Assembly: GCF_000520975.1 (NCBI RefSeq)
Contig: NZ_JACB01000051.1
Location: forward strand, 1-64,000
DNA: 64,000 nucleotides
Origin: Aquimarina megaterium XH134
Lineage (GTDB): Bacteria > Bacteroidota > Bacteroidia > Flavobacteriales > Flavobacteriaceae
Direction of reading: 5' to 3'
Shown: positions 7,952-16,296 of the stretch, in pieces
How the letters are laid out: every line of letters starts with the position of its first letter
Numbering within the stretch: the stretch's first letter is position 1
The notes under the pieces: generated by a model
The model's database searches: none
Told to the model about the DNA's origin: nothing
The model's input: the letters and a program-made list of their open reading frames with translations, nothing else
Made by a program: the position numbers and the translations under genes

Positions 7952-9178
7952 ATGAAAGAGTTATTAAATAAATACGAAAATAAAACACCCGAAATAGTTT
8001 TTAATTGGAAAGATGCTGAAACTGAAGCAGAAGGGTGGACAGTTATAAATTCATTGAGAGGTGGTGCTGCAGGCGGAGGAACCAGAATGCGTAAAGGATT
8101 AGATATGAATGAGGTCCTTTCTTTAGCAAAAACAATGGAAGTCAAATTTACAGTATCTGGCCCGGCAATAGGAGGAGCAAAGTCGGGTATTAATTTTGAT
8201 CCCGATGATCCCCGCAAAAAAGGAGTTCTTAAACGATGGTATAAAGCTGTATCTCCTTTGCTAAAAAGTTATTATGGTACAGGAGGAGATCTTAATGTAG
8301 ATGAGATCCATGAAGTTATACCTATAACCGAAGAATGTGGAGTTTGGCACCCTCAAGAAGGAGTATTTAATGGTCATTTTCAACCTACCGAAGCCGATAA
8401 AATAAATAGAATAGGGCAACTGCGCCAGGGTGTTATTAAGGTATTAGAAAATACTATGTTTTCTCCCGATGTTACCAAAAAATATACTGTGGCAGATATG
8501 ATTACAGGATATGGAGTAGCAGAGGCTGTACGGCACTATTATACTATTTACGGGGGCGAAGTAAAAGGAAAAAAAGCAGTAGTACAAGGTTTTGGTAATG
8601 TAGGATCTGCAGCAGCATACTATCTTTCTGAGATGGGAGCAAAGATTGTAGGGATAATTGATCATGCCGGAGGACTCATAAACGAAGATGGCTTTTCGTT
8701 TGAAGAAATAAAAGAATTGTACTTAAATAAGAGAGGCAATAAGTTGTATAGTGAACAACGCATTCCTTTTGATGAAATGAATGAAAGAATATGGTCTTTA
8801 CAAACCGAAATCTTTGCTCCTTGCGCAGCATCCAGATTGATTACCAAAGATCAAATTACCAAAATGATTGATTCTGGTTTAGAAGTTATTTCATGTGGAG
8901 CCAATGTGCCTTTTGCAGATAGCGAAATATTTTTTGGACCAATAATGGAATATACCGATGAGCGAGTAAGTTTGATCCCGGATTTTATTTCTAACTGTGG
9001 AATGGCAAGAGTTTTTGCTTATTTTATGGAGCGAAAAGTGCAAATGACTGATGAAGCTATTTTTAAGGACACTTCAGAAACTATTAAGAAAGCGATTCAG
9101 GATACATATAATGAAAAACAAACAGAAACCAATATCAGTAAAACAGCGTTTGAGATAGCTCTCAGACAGCTGATATAA
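7952..9178 (+). CDS. Glu/Leu/Phe/Val dehydrogenase family protein
   Basis: The 408-residue NAD(P)-dependent amino acid dehydrogenase has the substrate-domain motif around residue 73, GPAIGGAKSGI, with the catalytic lysine. A glycine-rich Rossmann motif (VQGFGNVGSAAAYYL) lies near residue 212. It carries out reversible oxidative deamination of an amino acid to a 2-oxo acid with ammonia release. The family covers Glu, Leu, Phe and Val enzymes, and I cannot choose among them. The nhaB gene follows after 27 bp, so co-transcription is likely. The leader contains a small hairpin. Confidence 0.85.
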   Translation: MKELLNKYENKTPEIVFNWKDAETEAEGWTVINSLRGGAAGGGTRMRKGLDMNEVLSLAKTMEVKFTVSGPAIGGAKSGINFDPDDPRKKGVLKRWYKAVSPLLKSYYGTGGDLNVDEIHEVIPITEECGVWHPQEGVFNGHFQPTEADKINRIGQLRQGVIKVLENTMFSPDVTKKYTVADMITGYGVAEAVRHYYTIYGGEVKGKKAVVQGFGNVGSAAAYYLSEMGAKIVGIIDHAGGLINEDGFSFEEIKELYLNKRGNKLYSEQRIPFDEMNERIWSLQTEIFAPCAASRLITKDQITKMIDSGLEVISCGANVPFADSEIFFGPIMEYTDERVSLIPDFISNCGMARVFAYFMERKVQMTDEAIFKDTSETIKKAIQDTYNEKQTETNISKTAFEIALRQLI

Positions 9179-9205
9179 TATTAATTGTATTAACCAAGTA
9201 AAATT

Positions 9206-10675
9206 ATGTTCAAGTATTTTTTAGGAAGCAGTCCGAAATGGTTTAAAACCATAATGATCGGATTTTTGATTTTTAATGTATTTTCTTATTTCCTTTTAGG
9301 ACCCACGGTAACCGCGTGGTTGTTTATAGCAGAGTTTATTTTTACCCTTGCCATGGCGCTTAAATGCTATCCGTTACAATCAGGAGGGTTATTAGCGATA
9401 GAAATTCTGGCATTAAATCTCACAACGCCAAAAAAAGCGTATCATGAAGTAGATCAGAACTTAGAGGTAGTTTTACTATTGGTTTTTATGGTTGCAGGGA
9501 TTTATTTTATGAAGCCCTTACTGATGTACATTTTTAGTAAAGTATTTACCAAAATAAAATCCAAGATGGTATTGTCGCTATTATTTGTATTTCTAGCGGC
9601 AGTACTTTCAGCATTTCTGGATGCTCTAACAGTAACGGCTGTTTTAATAAGTGTTGCTGTAGGGTTTTATGGAGTATATCATAAAATTCATTCTGGATCT
9701 GGAGATTTTGACGAGAGTGGAGTTCTGGATAGAAAAGAGTTGAGTGGAGAAACCTTAGAACAGTTTAGAAGTTTCTTAAGAAGTTTGGTAATGCACGGGG
9801 TAGTAGGAACAGCATTAGGAGGCGTATGTACCTTGGTAGGAGAACCACAAAACTTACTTATTGGAGAACGAATGGGGTGGGATTTTATACAATTCTTTTT
9901 AAAAATGGCACCAATTTCAATACCTGTTCTGGGAGCAGGATTGGTTACAACAATGGTTTTAGAAAGTACAAAATCATTTGGTTTTGGAGAAAAATTACCA
10001 GAAGTAGCCAGAAAAATTATAGAAAGCTATACCGAAGACGAAGATGCAAACAGATCTGATAAATCTAAATATGGACTAATTGTACAAGCAGTATCTGCAA
10101 TACTTTTGATTATCGGTTTAGCATTGCACCTGGCACCTGTTGGTTTTATAGGCTTGGCATTAATTATTGTTCAGACTGCCTTTATGGGAATTACAGAAGA
10201 GCATCAGTTAGGAAAAGCTTTTGAAGAAGCACTTCCGTTTACAGGTTTGATTGTGGTTTTCTTTGTTATAGTAGCCATGATACATGACCAACATCTTTTT
10301 AAACCAATTATTGATTGGGCATTATCCTTAGATCCAGGTCAACAACCTTCTATGTTTTATATTGCTAATGGAGTTTTATCGATGATTAGTGATAACGTTT
10401 TTGTAGCAACAGTATACATAGGAGAAGTGAAACAAGCTTTTGACAATGGTGCAATATCACGAGAACAATTTGAGAAATTAGCAATTGCAATTAATACAGG
10501 AACAAATTTACCTAGTGTTGCAACACCTAATGGTCAAGCTGCGTTTTTATTTTTACTAACCTCTTCCTTGGCACCGTTAATTGGATTGTCATATACCAAA
10601 ATGGTAAAGATGGCTTTTCCGTATACAATAGTACTGGGAGGTATTGGTTTATTAGGAATTATATATGTATTATAA
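9206..10675 (+). CDS. nhaB: Na+/H+ antiporter NhaB
   Basis: This is a 489-residue polytopic membrane protein with about 11-12 hydrophobic segments. The central CTLVGEPQNLLIGERMGW and the later VLSMISDNVFVATVYIG and NTGTNLPSVATPNGQA stretches are typical of NhaB. It exports sodium in exchange for protons at the inner membrane, a fitting function for a marine bacterium. Its length is close to that of known NhaB proteins. It follows the amino acid dehydrogenase closely and is followed by the exbB-exbD-tonB genes, whose work also depends on the ion gradient. Confidence 0.9.
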   Translation: MFKYFLGSSPKWFKTIMIGFLIFNVFSYFLLGPTVTAWLFIAEFIFTLAMALKCYPLQSGGLLAIEILALNLTTPKKAYHEVDQNLEVVLLLVFMVAGIYFMKPLLMYIFSKVFTKIKSKMVLSLLFVFLAAVLSAFLDALTVTAVLISVAVGFYGVYHKIHSGSGDFDESGVLDRKELSGETLEQFRSFLRSLVMHGVVGTALGGVCTLVGEPQNLLIGERMGWDFIQFFLKMAPISIPVLGAGLVTTMVLESTKSFGFGEKLPEVARKIIESYTEDEDANRSDKSKYGLIVQAVSAILLIIGLALHLAPVGFIGLALIIVQTAFMGITEEHQLGKAFEEALPFTGLIVVFFVIVAMIHDQHLFKPIIDWALSLDPGQQPSMFYIANGVLSMISDNVFVATVYIGEVKQAFDNGAISREQFEKLAIAINTGTNLPSVATPNGQAAFLFLLTSSLAPLIGLSYTKMVKMAFPYTIVLGGIGLLGIIYVL

Positions 10676-10742
10676 GAATAAAGAATATACTTAACCTACA
10701 GAAATAACGTTAGTATACTAACACTAAATTAACAAAATCAAA

Positions 10743-11444
10743 ATGACGTATTTATCAATGCTTGGTGCTTTAGCCCAAAATACCCCAGAAATTGATCCGC
10801 AAGTAGAAGAAAATACATTATCCATTATGGACCTTTTACTTAGTGGTGGAACAGGAGCAATCGTAATCATATCGATTCTTTTTGTATTACTATTTGTCGC
10901 TGTTTATATTTATTTTGAAAGAATTTTTGCTATTAAAGCAGCTTCAAAATATGATGAAAGTTTTATGGATAAAATTAGAGATAGCGTGGTGAATGGTAAA
11001 ATTGAAGCCGCAAAAATTTTATGTGCGCAGACAAATAATCCTATTGCAAGGTTAACCGAAAAAGGAATTTCGAGAATAGGTCATTCGTTAGAAGATATTA
11101 ATAAAGCGATCGAAAATGCTGGTAGACTTGAAGTATATAAATTAGAAAAAAATGTTAGTATTCTAGCTACAGTAGCAGGAGCTGCTCCTATGATTGGTTT
11201 CCTGGGAACAGTAATTGGTATGATTTTGGCATTTCATAATCTGGCATCGAGTTCAGGAACAGCAGATATGGGTGTTTTGGCCGAAGGTATTTATACGGCA
11301 ATGACAACAACTGTTGGTGGACTAGTAGTTGGGATTGTAGCCTATATAGGGTATAATCATTTGGTGGTTCGAACAGATAAAGTGATTCACAGTATGGAAG
11401 CTAATGCTGTAGATTTCTTAGACTTGTTAAACGAACCTGCGTAA
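10743..11444 (+). CDS. exbB: ExbB/TolQ/MotA-family proton channel
   Basis: The 233-residue inner-membrane protein has three hydrophobic helices. The signature APMIGFLGTVIGMILAF and a following TTTVGGLVVGIVAY helix match the ExbB/TolQ channel. With ExbD and TonB it turns proton motive force into energy for outer-membrane transport. The exbD gene begins 2 bp after its stop and tonB follows, so this is a complete energising operon. It would serve the SusC receptor of this window among others. Confidence 0.93.
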   Translation: MTYLSMLGALAQNTPEIDPQVEENTLSIMDLLLSGGTGAIVIISILFVLLFVAVYIYFERIFAIKAASKYDESFMDKIRDSVVNGKIEAAKILCAQTNNPIARLTEKGISRIGHSLEDINKAIENAGRLEVYKLEKNVSILATVAGAAPMIGFLGTVIGMILAFHNLASSSGTADMGVLAEGIYTAMTTTVGGLVVGIVAYIGYNHLVVRTDKVIHSMEANAVDFLDLLNEPA

Positions 11445-11445
11445 T

Positions 11446-11838
11446 ATGAATTTAAGAGGAAGAAATAAAGTTAGCCCAGAGTTTAGTATGTCTTCTATGA
11501 CAGATATTGTATTTCTGTTATTAGTTTTCTTTTTACTAACATCTCCTGCAATTACTCCAGAAGCCTTGGATTTAATATTACCAAAAGCCAAAGGAAAGAG
11601 TTCTAATGCACAAAATATATCGGTAAGTATTACTAATAAATTACAATACTATATCGATGAAGAGCGTATAAGCCAAAGTAGTTTAGAATCTACTTTATTA
11701 TCACGATTACAAGGAAAAAATGAACCTACCATTATTCTAAGAGCCGAAGAAGGAGTTCCTATAGAAAAGGCAGTTGGTGTAATGGATATTGCCAATAGAA
11801 ATAAATTTAAAGTAATATTAGCCGTTAGGCCCGAATAA
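11446..11838 (+). CDS. exbD: ExbD/TolR-family biopolymer transport protein
   Basis: The 130-residue protein has one N-terminal membrane helix (MTDIVFLLLVFFLLTS) with the conserved Asp at its start, which takes part in proton transfer, and a periplasmic domain. The usual ExbD length and its place directly between exbB and tonB support the call. Confidence 0.93.
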   Translation: MNLRGRNKVSPEFSMSSMTDIVFLLLVFFLLTSPAITPEALDLILPKAKGKSSNAQNISVSITNKLQYYIDEERISQSSLESTLLSRLQGKNEPTIILRAEEGVPIEKAVGVMDIANRNKFKVILAVRPE

Positions 11839-11840
11839 AA

Positions 11841-12734
11841 ATGATAAAGCTGGATACAAAACATAAAAAGAAATCCTTTGTGCTTACGATACTAGTACAC
11901 GTAGCGATTATCTTTTTATTGTTTTATCTGAGCTTAAATTATATGGAGCCTGAAGAGGAAGGTGGTATTGCTGTAAATTTTGGGACCACAGCAACCGGTT
12001 CGGGTAAAATCCAGCCTAATAAACCTATTAAATCCTCACCCAGGCAAACTACTCCAGAAACAACATCGTCGACTCCAGAGCCACAAGAAGAATCTCCTCA
12101 AATAAAAGATAAAGTGGTTACTCAAGAGCTCGAAGATGCACCTGTGATAGAAAAAAAACCAAAAAAGAAGCCTAAAAAAAAGACAGAGAAGCCTAAAGAA
12201 AAACCGAAACCTTCGGACCAGAAGCCTTCAAAAAATACAACAAAAGAAAAGCCCGTTAAAAAGGTAGAAGAAAAAAAACCAGATCCAAAACCAGATAAAT
12301 CTACTTTAGATATTCTAAATAGTTTTTCTAACGGCCCAAAGAATGATGGTAAAGCAAAGGGAGGAGAAGGCGATGATAAATCACCAGGAGATAAAGGAAG
12401 CCCGGATGGAGATCCTAATGCCAGATCATACTACGGAACTGGTAAAGGATTAGATGGAGACGGTAATTATCGATTAGGCGGTAGAAAAGCTCTTAATAAA
12501 GAAAAATTTGTTCAGGATTGTAATGAATCAGGCATTGTGGTGGTAAAAATAGAAGTTAACCAAAGCGGAAAAGTGATTAGAGCCACCCCAGGAGTTAAAG
12601 GAACGACCAATAGTGCTTCGTGCTTAATGGGGCCAGCAAAAAGAGCAGCCTTGGCTACACGGTTTAATAGCGATTCTAAAGCTCCGGCAAAACAAGTAGG
12701 AACAATTATTTATCAGTTTAAACTTTCTGAATAA
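11841..12734 (+). CDS. tonB: TonB-family energy transducer
   Basis: The 297-residue protein has a short cytoplasmic N-terminus, one membrane helix at about 13-32, and a long Pro/Lys/Glu-rich periplasmic spacer (about 55-150). A glycine/aspartate-rich stretch follows, then a C-terminal TonB-like domain (VVVKIEVNQSGKVIRATPG, ending in IIYQFKLSE). It links ExbBD to TonB-dependent receptors. The extended charged spacer would help it span the periplasm. It starts 2 bp after exbD and is followed 8 bp later by folC. Confidence 0.88.
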   Translation: MIKLDTKHKKKSFVLTILVHVAIIFLLFYLSLNYMEPEEEGGIAVNFGTTATGSGKIQPNKPIKSSPRQTTPETTSSTPEPQEESPQIKDKVVTQELEDAPVIEKKPKKKPKKKTEKPKEKPKPSDQKPSKNTTKEKPVKKVEEKKPDPKPDKSTLDILNSFSNGPKNDGKAKGGEGDDKSPGDKGSPDGDPNARSYYGTGKGLDGDGNYRLGGRKALNKEKFVQDCNESGIVVVKIEVNQSGKVIRATPGVKGTTNSASCLMGPAKRAALATRFNSDSKAPAKQVGTIIYQFKLSE

Positions 12735-12742
12735 TATAAAGA

Positions 12743-13960
12743 ATGAACTATAGGGAGACCCTCGATTGGATGTTTACCCAATTACCAATGTATCAGCGCC
12801 AGGGTGCCAGTGCATACAAAGTAGATCTTCATAATACAATACAATTAGCAGCATATTTAGGAAATCCCGAAACCAAATTTAAGAGTATACACGTAGCAGG
12901 AACAAATGGTAAAGGCTCTACTAGTCATATGCTAGCTTCAATACTGCAGGAAGCAGGTTATAAAGTAGGATTGTATACTTCACCACATCTCAAAGATTTT
13001 AGAGAACGCATTCGAATTAACGGAGTTACTATATCTGAAGAATATGTGATTGATTTTATTTCAAAACATCAACCTTATCTCGAATCGAATCAACTTTCTT
13101 TTTTTGAAATGACCGTAGGAATGGCATTTCAGTATTTTGCAGAATCTAAGGTAGATATAGCAGTTGTAGAAGTTGGGTTAGGGGGAAGGTTGGATTCTAC
13201 TAATATTATTACTCCAGAAATTTCTGTAATTACTAATATAGGATTAGATCATACTCGTTTTTTGGGAAATACTTTAGCTGCGATAGCTTCAGAAAAAGCA
13301 GGGATCATTAAAGAAGGTGTGCCAGTTGTTATAGGAAGGAATGTAGAAGAGACCTCAAAAGTTTTTATAGAGGCCGCTAACGCATCCCAAAGTCCTCTGT
13401 ATTTTGCCGAAGACTGTAATGGTACAATATATTCGTCTGATCTAAAAGGAAGTTATCAAAAAGAAAATATAAAGACTGTTTTACAAACTGTAGATTTAAT
13501 TAAATCAAATGGGTGGAGTATATCTGAAAATGATATTAAGAAAGGACTTCAGAATGTAGTAAAAAATACTCATTTGTTAGGAAGATGGCAGATATTACAA
13601 GAAAAACCTAAAGTAATATGTGATACTGCTCATAATGAAGATGGATTGAAGGTAGTGATGAAACAATTGATTGAAGAAGAATATGATCATCTTCATATAG
13701 TATTAGGAGTGGTTGACGATAAAGATTTAGATACTATTTTGCCATTATTTCCTGAGCAAGCCCGATATTATTTTTCTCAACCTGATATTTTAAGAGGGCT
13801 TGATGAGAAAAAATTAAAAAAAGAAGCTTTAAAATTTAACTTAATAGGAGAAGGGTATAGCTCGGTTGCAGAAGCGTATAAAGCTGCGTTACAGCAGGCT
13901 ACAGAGAAAGATGTTGTTTATGTGGGAGGAAGTACATTTGTTGTTGCAGAAATAATTTAA
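12743..13960 (+). CDS. folC: Folylpolyglutamate synthase / dihydrofolate synthase
   Basis: The 405-residue Mur-ligase-fold enzyme has the ATP loop GTNGKGSTS at about residue 52, the folate-binding region TSPHLKDFRERIRING and the motif VVEVGLGGRLDSTN. It adds glutamate to dihydropteroate or folates in the cytoplasm. Length and motifs match FolC. It is the last gene of the tonB operon, an arrangement with no obvious functional link. Confidence 0.93.
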   Translation: MNYRETLDWMFTQLPMYQRQGASAYKVDLHNTIQLAAYLGNPETKFKSIHVAGTNGKGSTSHMLASILQEAGYKVGLYTSPHLKDFRERIRINGVTISEEYVIDFISKHQPYLESNQLSFFEMTVGMAFQYFAESKVDIAVVEVGLGGRLDSTNIITPEISVITNIGLDHTRFLGNTLAAIASEKAGIIKEGVPVVIGRNVEETSKVFIEAANASQSPLYFAEDCNGTIYSSDLKGSYQKENIKTVLQTVDLIKSNGWSISENDIKKGLQNVVKNTHLLGRWQILQEKPKVICDTAHNEDGLKVVMKQLIEEEYDHLHIVLGVVDDKDLDTILPLFPEQARYYFSQPDILRGLDEKKLKKEALKFNLIGEGYSSVAEAYKAALQQATEKDVVYVGGSTFVVAEII

Positions 13961-13978
13961 TTTTTCTTTAAAATTCTT

Positions 13979-14008
13979 TTGGTAGACTATAAAACTGTCT
14001 TATATTTG
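13979..14008 (+). promoter_or_regulatory. Promoter of tRNA-Val
   Basis: TTG at 13979-13981, a 19-bp spacer and TATATTTG at 14001-14008 match the Bacteroidetes housekeeping promoter exactly. They lie 21 bp before the tRNA. Confidence 0.85.
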
Positions 14009-14029
14009 CATCCGCAATCGCAAGATAGC

Positions 14030-14107
14030 GGGCGCGTAGCTCAGTTGGTTCAGAGCACTTGGTTTACACCCAAGGGGTCAGGGGTTCGAATCCCTTCGCG
14101 CCCACCA
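14030..14107 (+). tRNA. tRNA-Val (UAC anticodon)
   Basis: A 75-nt cloverleaf plus encoded CCA. The acceptor stem GGGCGCG pairs with CGCGCCC, and the anticodon stem CTTGG/CCAAG encloses the loop TTTACAC with anticodon TAC. The T loop is TTCGAAT, with discriminator base A at 14104 and CCA at 14105-14107. It has its own promoter and terminator. Confidence 0.97.
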
Positions 14108-14147
14108 AAAAGGAATCTTCATTTTTATAATGTTGATTCCTTTTTTT
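14107..14147 (+). terminator. Terminator after tRNA-Val
   Basis: An 11-bp inverted repeat (14107-14117 with 14135-14145) is followed by a T run, immediately after the tRNA CCA end. Confidence 0.85.
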
Positions 14148-14252
14148 ATTTCTTATAAATCATCTATTATTATTTAGGATAACAATATATGGGAAATGGT
14201 AATAAGGAGTGATGAAAGAAAAGAATTTGCACTTCGTTAGAAATACCTCTTT

Positions 14253-14840
14253 TTAGTCCAAATATTTTAATGAACGTTTTTTTAACATTGAAATAAATAA
14301 AATGATTTTCTCATTTTTAAAACTATCTCTAATTTTTTGAAAAGCTATTCGCATTTGAGATTCAACAGTTTTTACAGATACATCCAATTTTTCAGCAATT
14401 TCTTTATACTTTACCCCATCTCTTTTATTTAGCAATAAAATCTGTTTGCAGCGTGGGGGAAGTTCTTCAATAACTGCTAGAATCTTTTTTACCCTTAATT
14501 GCCGTTCTGTAGAATCATTGTATTCGATTTGATTTTTTAAAACACTTAGTTTTAATTCATCGATTACCTTGTTTCTTATTTGATCTTTACGGTATTGATC
14601 AATATACAATCTGTAGCAAACTGTGAAAAGGTAATTTTTTAGAGAAGACTCTTCAGATAAAATTTCTCGTTTATTCCATAAAATAATAAAAGAATTCTGA
14701 ACAATATCCTTAGCTTTTTCTGTGTCGTATGTTAAAGTGGTTACGTAAGCTAATAAAGGCTTATACAATTCATTGAAAATTAATTTAAATGCATCTTCAT
14801 CATTTTTCTTAATTTTTAAAACCAAACTACTGTCATTCAT
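14253..14840 (-). CDS. ECF-type RNA polymerase sigma-70 factor
   Basis: This is an ECF sigma factor of about 195 residues with region 2 (AKDIVQNSFIILWNKR) and region 4 (YKEIAEKLDVSVKTVESQM). I place the start at the ATG at 14840, which gives the usual ECF N-terminus; an upstream ATG at 14927 would add 29 poorly conserved residues. It is divergent from a FecR anti-sigma gene, which is followed by SusC/SusD, the standard arrangement for substrate-induced expression of a polysaccharide utilisation locus. Confidence 0.93.
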   Translation of the reverse strand: MNDSSLVLKIKKNDEDAFKLIFNELYKPLLAYVTTLTYDTEKAKDIVQNSFIILWNKREILSEESSLKNYLFTVCYRLYIDQYRKDQIRNKVIDELKLSVLKNQIEYNDSTERQLRVKKILAVIEELPPRCKQILLLNKRDGVKYKEIAEKLDVSVKTVESQMRIAFQKIRDSFKNEKIILFISMLKKRSLKYLD

Positions 14841-14978
14841 GCTAAATTCAACGTTATTCCTGAAATGTGAATTACAAATATGCAAAAAAAAAAAAGAATT
14901 TTCTTTTAAGGGTTTTTGATAGACCATACGTTTAATTAATAAAGAATAGGTAGTTAGTGTTGAAAAAAAAGAAGAAAC

Positions 14979-16097
14979 TTGAAAAAATTAATTGAAAAAT
15001 ATTTGACCAATACAATTAGCTCATCAGAAATGATGGATTTATCTAATTGGTTAAGAAAAGATGAAAATAAAGAAATTTTTAAAGCATATATACTACAATA
15101 TTATGATCTAAATTATGCGTTACAAGATGTAGATGTTGAACACGAATATACGACATTGATGAAATCTATTAGTAAACAAAAAAATCGTTATAAAAAGTGG
15201 TATAAATGGGCTGCTATTTTTGTGGGCGTGGTTGGACTTAGTAGTTTATTTCTTTTAAACACTTCTAATGAAGTAGTTACCGAAGATAATGAGATTACTT
15301 TAAAGTTAGAAAATGGAGATATAAAAATTATTCGAGAGAATAACAATGAAAAAATAGTAAATAAAGAAGGAACAGTAGTAAGTGTATATCAGGATGATAA
15401 ACTCGAATATAAGAATACTAAAGTAAATGATAAGAAACTTGTATATAATGAGGTGTCTATTCCTTATGGTAAAAAACTTCAACTTGTTTTATCCGATGGG
15501 AGTATGGTTCATTTAAATGCTGGCAGTACATTAAAATATCCAGTGAAGTTTTTAAAAGGTAAAGATCGAAAAGTATTTTTAAGTGGTGAAGCATATTTTG
15601 TAATAGCAAAAGATAAACAACATCCCTTTATTGTAAATACCCAAGATGTAAATGTTCAAGCTTTGGGGACTAAATTTAATGTTAATTCTTACAGAGAAGA
15701 TAATGAAATGAATACTGTTTTGGTAGAAGGATCAGTTGGAGTTTATAAAGTAGATGAGAAATTTGATACAAATACTTCTACTGTATTACAGCCAGGTTAT
15801 AAATTTACTTTGAATAAATCTCAACAGAGTATTGATGTAAAAGAAGTTGATGTTAGTGAGTACACTGCTTGGACTAAAGGAGAGTTGTTATTTAAAATGA
15901 AACCATTTTCTGAAATTATTAAAATATTAGAAAGAAATTATGATGTCGTTATTACAAATAATTATAGTTCACTAAATGAAAAACGTTTTTTAGCAAAATT
16001 TGATACAGAAACTATAGAACAAATACTAATATCTTTTCAGAGTAGTGAAGAATTTTCTTTTACAATAGAAGAAAATAGAATAACAATAAACAAATGA
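14979..16097 (+). CDS. FecR-family anti-sigma factor
   Basis: The 372-residue protein has a cytoplasmic N-terminal segment and one membrane helix at about residues 73-90. Its periplasmic FecR domain (VPYGKK-type SIPYGKKLQLVLSDGS and VHLNAGSTLKYP, then GEAYFVI) is followed by the C-terminal DUF4974-type region. It holds the ECF sigma factor until the STN domain of SusC signals substrate. The start codon is TTG. The gene lies between the divergent sigma gene and susC. Confidence 0.92.
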   Translation: MKKLIEKYLTNTISSSEMMDLSNWLRKDENKEIFKAYILQYYDLNYALQDVDVEHEYTTLMKSISKQKNRYKKWYKWAAIFVGVVGLSSLFLLNTSNEVVTEDNEITLKLENGDIKIIRENNNEKIVNKEGTVVSVYQDDKLEYKNTKVNDKKLVYNEVSIPYGKKLQLVLSDGSMVHLNAGSTLKYPVKFLKGKDRKVFLSGEAYFVIAKDKQHPFIVNTQDVNVQALGTKFNVNSYREDNEMNTVLVEGSVGVYKVDEKFDTNTSTVLQPGYKFTLNKSQQSIDVKEVDVSEYTAWTKGELLFKMKPFSEIIKILERNYDVVITNNYSSLNEKRFLAKFDTETIEQILISFQSSEEFSFTIEENRITINK

Positions 16098-16201
16098 TAA
16101 TTTTATTAACCACCAAACCATTAAATCAAAGTAATGCCTATGATATAAATTTTTAATATAAAATTATTAATTGAATAAAAACGTATTGCAAAAAAAATCG
16201 A

Positions 16202-16219
16202 GAAATAGTGACGTATTTC
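16202..16219. promoter_or_regulatory. Short inverted repeat upstream of susC
   Basis: GAAATA (16202-16207) and TATTTC (16214-16219) form a 6-bp inverted repeat with a 6-bp spacer, 78 bp before the SusC start. It may be a leader hairpin or operator of the locus. No TAnnTTTG box is seen, in line with ECF-dependent transcription. Confidence 0.3.
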
Positions 16220-16296
16220 CCGATTATAGAATACGATTTAATCAATACGAATCATTTCGACATGAGTCTTATTATTAACTAAATCATCACAAAAAT

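Noticed and set aside
12001-12440. Lys/Pro-rich repetitive stretch as a repeat array
   Set aside because: It is the spacer of the TonB-like protein; codons vary and the frame is intact.
14030-14107. tRNA as an integration site
   Set aside because: No integrase, flanking repeat of the tRNA 3' end or foreign-looking island follows; the next genes are an ordinary PUL.
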